Source: JAEUIX01 sp964611125
GTDB lineage: Bacteria; Planctomycetota; Phycisphaerae; Phycisphaerales; UBA1924
NCBI GenBank assembly: GCA_964611125.1
Contig: CAZSZO010000018.1
Coordinates: forward strand, 11,561-75,560
Reading direction: 5' to 3'
Length of the DNA: 64,000 bases
The notes beneath the pieces are model-generated. The model did not search any database and was not told the origin of the DNA. It saw only the letters and a list, made by a program, of their open reading frames with translations. Position numbers and translations under genes: made by a program. Shown here piece after piece: positions 60,122-64,000 of this stretch (the stretch's first letter is position 1; every line of letters begins with the position of its first letter).

Positions 60122-60676
60122 ATGCCATCACTTCCCAACTTCACGGCCGACGGGGTGCTTCCGCCTGGCGACTATGCGTTGACGCTGGACGAGCTTGAGG
60201 GCTCGAGCCTCGTGCTCGGGCCTGGGCAACCCAGGGACCACCCTGTGTGGGACGCGGCTTGGCGACAGCAGCTCGTTAAGAACCTCGGGGTGATGGTCGG
60301 GCAGTTGAAGCTGGTCGGGATCAGTGAGATTTTCATTGATGGGTCGTTCGTCGAGGACAAGGACCACCCCAACGACATCGACGGCTACTTCGCGTGCGAT
60401 CCTTATCGCTTTGCATCGGGGCAGCTAGAACACGACCTCAACCTCATTGACCCGGCGAAGTGCTGGACGTGGGACCACAAGACCAGGAAGGCCTACCGCG
60501 GCTATCCGAAACTGCAGCTTCCCATGTGGCACGCCTACCGCGTGGAGCTCTACCCGCACTACACGGGCTTGGTCGCGGGAGTGGACGCCCACGGTAACGC
60601 CCTGGAGTTCCCAGCGTGGTTCCGTCGGCGACGAACCAACGGCCAGGCCAAGGGCATCATCAAGATCAACACGTGA
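60122..60676 (+). CDS. Nucleotidyltransferase-like protein of a two-gene cassette
   Basis: The 184-residue product shows a nucleotidyltransferase-type signature: 'IFIDGSFVEDKDHPNDIDGY', in which GSF and the two acidic residues of DID would form the active site. The N-terminal 50 residues are unassigned. The C-terminus is basic with 'FPAWFRRRRTNGQAKGII'. I think of the DUF6932/MNT-like group but cannot confirm it. The next gene, 17 bp downstream, is an XRE regulator, an arrangement typical of toxin-antitoxin or other mobile cassettes. Upstream DNA is AT-rich, hinting at transfer. Confidence 0.7.
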   Translation: MPSLPNFTADGVLPPGDYALTLDELEGSSLVLGPGQPRDHPVWDAAWRQQLVKNLGVMVGQLKLVGISEIFIDGSFVEDKDHPNDIDGYFACDPYRFASGQLEHDLNLIDPAKCWTWDHKTRKAYRGYPKLQLPMWHAYRVELYPHYTGLVAGVDAHGNALEFPAWFRRRRTNGQAKGIIKINT

Positions 60677-60692
60677 CGAAGGAGCGAAGTCC

Positions 60693-61169
60693 ATGATCCG
60701 CAACGAAACTGAGTACCAGCAGGCGGTGGCCCGCGTGGACGCAGAGAAGAAGCGATTCAGCGAGCACATCGAGGCCTGGAAGAATCAGGGCTTCACCGCC
60801 GACCAGATCGCCAAGCTCAGGGAGCCCCTCGAGTCCTTCCACATGCAGCTTGTTGAGGAGGTTCAAAGCTACGAGCGGCTCAAACGCGGCCAGTTCAGCG
60901 AGTTCGAGAACCTCCACGGCCTCGGTCAGATCCTGATCGGCCTGCGCGTCGCGCGCGGCATGACCCAGCGCGAGCTCGCCCGCCGCTTGAACGTGGACGA
61001 GACAATGGTCTCACGCGACGAGCGAAACGAGTACCACGGCATCACCGTGGATCGAGCCAAGCGGGTGCTCGATGCGCTCGGCGTTCGACTTGTGACGAGA
61101 GTCGAGGTCGAGCCGCTGCATGCGCCGGGCGAGCACCCGGAGGGGCCGGTTGCTGAACTTGCGCAGTAG
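60693..61169 (+). CDS. XRE-family regulator with helical N-terminus, cassette partner
   Basis: The 158-residue product starts at ATG 60693, preceded by GGAG. Residues 1-80 form a coiled-coil-like helix ('QAVARVDAEKKRFSEHIEAW'). Residues about 85-140 are an HTH_XRE fold ('ILIGLRVARGMTQRELARRL', 'DETMVSRDERNEY', 'RAKRVLDALGVRL'). It could be the antitoxin and autorepressor for the nucleotidyltransferase-like protein. The N-terminal helix resembles HigA-like or Xre antitoxins that wrap their toxin. A REPIN-like inverted repeat begins 16 bp after its stop. Confidence 0.8.
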   Translation: MIRNETEYQQAVARVDAEKKRFSEHIEAWKNQGFTADQIAKLREPLESFHMQLVEEVQSYERLKRGQFSEFENLHGLGQILIGLRVARGMTQRELARRLNVDETMVSRDERNEYHGITVDRAKRVLDALGVRLVTRVEVEPLHAPGEHPEGPVAELAQ

Positions 61170-61184
61170 GGCCGCCGGCGACAA

Positions 61185-61304
61185 CATGCAGCCCGACCGT
61201 GAGGGAGGGCGTGCTGGAGCGTTTGGGGAGCGGGGGCGGAAGGTTGAGCGGGTGGGAGTGAGAGCGGGAGCGGGGAGCGCCCTCCCTGACGGTCGGGCTG
61301 CATG
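61185..61304. repeat. REPIN-like element: 27-bp inverted repeat with 66-bp spacer
   Basis: Left arm 61185-61211 and right arm 61278-61304 are inverted copies with one mismatch in 27 bp, beginning CATGCAGCCCGACCGT. The purine-rich spacer is 66 bp. Two REP-like palindromic ends in opposite orientation and this overall size of 120 bp fit a REPIN or small non-autonomous element. As RNA it could also form a long hairpin ending the cassette and the minus-strand gene at 61306. Confidence 0.75.
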
Positions 61305-61305
61305 C

Positions 61306-61938
61306 CTAAGGCTGGGCGACCTTGAACTCCGCCCAGGCGGGGCGGTTGCCGGCGACGTGGCAGCCGAGCTCCTCGAGCCAGGCGGCGATGGCGGCGTTGC
61401 AGGTGCGGTCGAAGGCGTAGGTCGCCTCGTCGTGCACGAACTGCACGCCCGGGGCGCGGGCGTTGAGGGCGACGGGGCCGCCGGCGGCGAAGCGGGCGTC
61501 GAGGCGGTCGAGCAGGGCCTGGGCGGCGCGGCGTTCGACGCGGAGCTCGAAGAACTCTTCGGCGGGGACCAGCAGCTCAAGCTGCGAGCGCGAGGCGGGG
61601 CAGGGCCACTCGCGCCGGGCGAGCGTGCCCGGGGCGGGGCCGATCATCAGGCAGGGCAGGCGCCAGCACTCGGTGCGGTTGAGGACGTAGTAGTCATACG
61701 CGCCGAAGGCGAACTCAACGCTCGAGCCGGGCCCGGAGGCGCCCAGCGGGGCGTGGGGGTCGGCGTCGCGCGGGAGGATGAGCGAGGCGTGGACGCCGTG
61801 GTCGGCGATGAAGACGGAGACGGGCTCGCTGAGAGGTGCCGAAGGCGCAGGGGCGGAGACGCGGAAGGCGCAGCCCGGCAGCGTGAGGCAGACCACGCCC
61901 AGGAGGACCAGCCAAGTGCATGCGGTTCGCGGCGCCAT
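61306..61938 (-). CDS. DUF2459-like lipoprotein
   Basis: The 210-residue product has a signal and lipobox at Cys23 (TLPGC). 'VSVFIADHGVHASLILP' near residue 38 resembles the first strand of DUF2459 proteins (a His-containing hydrolase-like fold). The C-terminus has 'YAFDRTCNAAIAAWLEELG', where a conserved Asn/Cys pattern of that family also occurs. The start ATG 61938 is 1 nt after the stop of the upstream gene, so the two are co-transcribed. Function unknown. Confidence 0.75.
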   Translation of the reverse strand: MAPRTACTWLVLLGVVCLTLPGCAFRVSAPAPSAPLSEPVSVFIADHGVHASLILPRDADPHAPLGASGPGSSVEFAFGAYDYYVLNRTECWRLPCLMIGPAPGTLARREWPCPASRSQLELLVPAEEFFELRVERRAAQALLDRLDARFAAGGPVALNARAPGVQFVHDEATYAFDRTCNAAIAAWLEELGCHVAGNRPAWAEFKVAQP

Positions 61939-61939
61939 G

Positions 61940-62578
61940 TCAGGGGCCCGGCGCGGGGTTGGGGGTGGGCGTCGGCACGACGACCGGAGGCGGAGGAAGG
62001 GACGGGGGCGCGCCCTGCTTGAGGTCGACATTCATGCCGTTGATGTCGATGCGCACGTCGTCGCTGGTGCCGGGCAGGCCGTCGGCGCCGTCGCTCTCAA
62101 GGGTGAAGCTGCGGCCATCGGGGTTCACGACGTAGCGGTACGGGCGGCCATGGGCGTCGTTGAGGGCCTGCGGGTCGAGCCCCGGGAGCCCGGCGAGGGC
62201 GGGGGGCAGCTTGCCGCCGTTACTGCCCTTGTACTGCTCGACGGCGCTGGCGATCTGGAAGCCGTGGATGAGGTCCTGCATCGATGCCAGGCCCAGGCCA
62301 GCCATGAGCGTGGCGAGGCCGACGATGAACACCATGACGAAGATCCACAGCGAACCGATGAGCCCGATGACCAGGCCCGCGATGGCGAAGCCGCGCGGCT
62401 GGCGAAAAACGCCGACCAGCGAGAGGATCGCCCCGATCGGGGAGAGCAGGCCGCAGGTGAGCAGCCCCACCAGCGAGACGATGAACCCAGCCAGGCCGAG
62501 GCCGTTGCTGGGCGGCGCGGCCTGGGCCATGCCGGCCGGGGGAAAGGAGCCGGGGGCGGGATACGTGCTCTGGCTCAT
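61940..62578 (-). CDS. Membrane protein with DUF4190-like helices and GspG-like domain
   Basis: The 212-residue product has two or three membrane helices (about 28-105, 'GLGLAGFIVSLVGLLTCGLL') with the GLAxxGFVxSLVG pattern of DUF4190 proteins. Its C-terminal part, 'DAHGRPYRYVVNPDGRSFTL' with 'ESDGADGLPGTSDDV', matches the calcium-binding end of type II secretion pseudopilins (GspG). This fusion-like layout is seen in planctomycetes. It is the first gene of a pair with the DUF2459-like lipoprotein. Confidence 0.75.
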   Translation of the reverse strand: MSQSTYPAPGSFPPAGMAQAAPPSNGLGLAGFIVSLVGLLTCGLLSPIGAILSLVGVFRQPRGFAIAGLVIGLIGSLWIFVMVFIVGLATLMAGLGLASMQDLIHGFQIASAVEQYKGSNGGKLPPALAGLPGLDPQALNDAHGRPYRYVVNPDGRSFTLESDGADGLPGTSDDVRIDINGMNVDLKQGAPPSLPPPPVVVPTPTPNPAPGP

Positions 62579-62650
62579 GGGTGTTCCCTGGTTCTGAATC
62601 GGTTCGCGGCGGACGATCGAGCGGCGGCGGAGCGAACAGCGTAACGAGTT

Positions 62651-63097
62651 TCAGGGGATCTTGGCCGTGATCACATCGTCGGGGGTGTCGGGGAGGCCGT
62701 CGGGCCCGTCGGTGGAGAGCCAGCAGCGCTGGCGATCGGGCGTGAAGTGCAGGCGGTAGGGGCGGCCCCAGGGATCGACAACGTTGATCCTAGGGTCGGC
62801 CTCGTTGATGCGGGCCAGGGTCGGCCACTCACCGGTGGTCTGGCGCGCGTTCTGGAGCGTGTACTTGAGCATCGCGAGGTCTTCACCGGCGATGTTGAGC
62901 GGGCCGCGGCCGGGGGCGATCCCGGCGGGGCCGAGGCTGGGCGGCTGGTAGAGGCCCATGGCGGTGAGGGCTCGCCCGAAGCCGCCGGTGACCAGCAGAA
63001 AAATGAACAGGGCGAAGCCGAGGGCGCCGAACACGACCAGCGCCAGGCGGGCTGGCGTGAGCAGCGGCTGGGCGGCGCGGCGGCGGGGAGGGGGCAC
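62651..63097 (-). CDS. GspG-like small membrane protein
   Basis: The 148-residue product has an N-terminal membrane helix (about 15-38, 'ARLALVVFGALGFALFIFLL'). It also has the same GspG-like end as the next gene: 'DPWGRPYRLHFTPDRQ', 'STDGPDGLPDTPDDV'. It lacks the classic prepilin G/E cleavage motif, so it is probably not a pilin but shares the calcium-binding domain. Start is GTG 63097; no strong ribosome site. Confidence 0.75.
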   Translation of the reverse strand: MPPPRRRAAQPLLTPARLALVVFGALGFALFIFLLVTGGFGRALTAMGLYQPPSLGPAGIAPGRGPLNIAGEDLAMLKYTLQNARQTTGEWPTLARINEADPRINVVDPWGRPYRLHFTPDRQRCWLSTDGPDGLPDTPDDVITAKIP

Positions 63098-63165
63098 GGT
63101 TGGGGGTTCCGAGTGCTGTGTGGCGGCGGGGCGGCGCCGACTGCGGCGGGGGCGGCGGCTGGGCT

Positions 63166-63462
63166 TCAGTCTGCGCTGATGCTTCGGGGGCCCTTGCCGG
63201 CGGTCTTTTCCATGTAGCCGGAGCCCTTGCGCTCGTACTTGGTGAAGCCCAGTCGCTCGAGGTTCTTGTTGGACAGGGTGGACTTACCCTTGATCGGGCT
63301 CCACTTGCCGGCGATGGCGGGGGCGAGGATGGCGCGCCGGCAGGGTTTGCCGGTCTGCGGCTGCTTTGCGAGGGCGTCTTCTTTCATTGATTGGACGATC
63401 TCGAAGGTCTCGCCGGTGGGCTCGCCGAGCTTGTCGAGGATCTCATAGACATAGGTCGGCAT
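63166..63462 (-). CDS. FmdB-like protein lacking zinc cysteines
   Basis: The 98-residue product begins MPTYVYEI and has 'GETFEIVQSM', as in the FmdB family of small zinc-ribbon regulators. The usual CxxCG pairs are missing; only one Cys (Cys41) remains. The rest ('RLGFTKYERKGSGYMEKTAG') is intact. It may have a different role or may be a degenerating copy. The start ATG 63462 is well placed. Confidence 0.75.
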   Translation of the reverse strand: MPTYVYEILDKLGEPTGETFEIVQSMKEDALAKQPQTGKPCRRAILAPAIAGKWSPIKGKSTLSNKNLERLGFTKYERKGSGYMEKTAGKGPRSISAD

Positions 63463-63494
63463 GTGCGGGCTCCCGGCGGGCGGATGGGAACGTG

Positions 63495-63911
63495 CTAGAG
63501 CACTTCGGCTTCGATGCTCGCGGCTTCGCCCTTGGTCTTCTTTTCGATGTAGCGCTTGACCCAGTTCTCCCAGGTCTTGCCGTGCGCGGCGTCTTTGCCG
63601 AACTCAATCCCACGCACATCGGCGAAGGGGACGGCGACGGGCTGATCACCCTCGGCGGGGAGGAGGCGGAGCACGGACTCTGCGAGGGTCCTGGCCCGGC
63701 GGCGGTCGAAGAGGTAGCCGACGACCGTCTTGCCGGAGGCGAGGGTGATGGTGATGTCGCCCCGGAAGTCGAAGGCCTTTTCGATGATGTCGGCGCGGGA
63801 GGCGTCGTCGAGGGCGGTGAGGTCGGCCGACCAGCCCTGCAAGGTTGCGGGCTGGACGGCGGAGGAGGCGGGCGTCGCGGGTGCGTGGTTGGCGGCTTCG
63901 GAGGCGGTCAT
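63495..63911 (-). CDS. Hypothetical protein
   Basis: The 138-residue product starts at ATG 63911 (the longer frame beyond is Arg/Pro-rich and not supported). Ordered segments are 'RADIIEKAFDFRGDITITLA', 'SGKTVVGYLFDRRRARTLAE', 'VPFADVRGIEF' and a basic end 'WENWVKRYIEKKTKGE'. The pattern is like planctomycete-only small proteins with a barrel-type 'G.T.VGYLFDR' core, but no named family is recognised. It precedes the FmdB-like gene on the same strand with a 32-bp gap. Confidence 0.65.
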   Translation of the reverse strand: MTASEAANHAPATPASSAVQPATLQGWSADLTALDDASRADIIEKAFDFRGDITITLASGKTVVGYLFDRRRARTLAESVLRLLPAEGDQPVAVPFADVRGIEFGKDAAHGKTWENWVKRYIEKKTKGEAASIEAEVL

Positions 63912-64000
63912 GGCGAAGGATAGGAGGCTGCTCCCCCGGCGCGGGCAGGGGCAAGGTCGGGGTCGGGGGCGGGGTGACACGTTCCGCAATGCATAATCGC

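Noticed and set aside
1..64000. tRNA, rRNA or prophage genes
   Set aside because: None of the conserved tRNA arms, rRNA segments, integrases or phage structural genes could be recognised on either strand.

Overview
This window looks like chromosomal DNA from a GC-rich planctomycete, most likely of the Phycisphaerae. Three things suggest this. A giant surface protein carries an N-terminal planctomycete-type export signal (LEERALL). Two other secreted proteins end in paired calcium-loop tails built on DPDDLxDYI. Gene content and codon use are otherwise even and chromosomal. No tRNA, rRNA, CRISPR array, prophage or intact insertion sequence was seen.

Layout: the left edge holds the start of an XRE regulator with its own promoter and operator (1-127). 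Next come a secreted LamG/kelch protein and a zinc alcohol dehydrogenase, both on the minus strand (280-3818). A complete tryptophan operon trpEGDCFBA follows (3973-11177), with a sigma70-type promoter, a Trp-Trp leader peptide and an attenuator; all six gene junctions are 4-nt overlaps. A FAS1 protein then diverges from an ECF sigma/RskA-type anti-sigma pair (11203-14195). After it come a large PA14 lipoprotein, enolase, PhoU, a hypothetical protein, GcvT, a PilZ protein, PanC and two tandem M1 aminopeptidases (14217-28922).

The middle holds a divergent, extended CTP synthase, a small zinc-ribbon protein and a 2463-residue cyclophilin plus Ig-repeat protein (29081-39154). Next are 3-hydroxyanthranilate dioxygenase with NAD(P)HX epimerase, a DUF151 nuclease-like protein, a SpoIIE phosphatase, a PpiD/SurA-like membrane protein, ribosomal protein S4, a class III nucleotide cyclase and PurF (39426-48640). 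The right part contains an orphan ABC ATPase, several lipoproteins, a second MDR dehydrogenase, an amidohydrolase, an OmpA-type lipoprotein, a SpoU methyltransferase, UppP and SerA (48702-59949). It is followed by a nucleotidyltransferase-like/XRE two-gene cassette and a REPIN-like inverted repeat (60064-61304). The window ends with GspG-like and small hypothetical proteins.

Functional threads: tryptophan synthesis is controlled by attenuation. Serine, the co-substrate of TrpB, is fed by SerA, and enolase sits in the same central carbon route. HAAO plus NnrE form a small NAD-related pair. Several conserved enzymes carry Pro/Ala-rich loop insertions. Many genes with no Shine-Dalgarno have a -10-like hexamer 5-8 nt before the start codon, which suggests leaderless transcripts are common.
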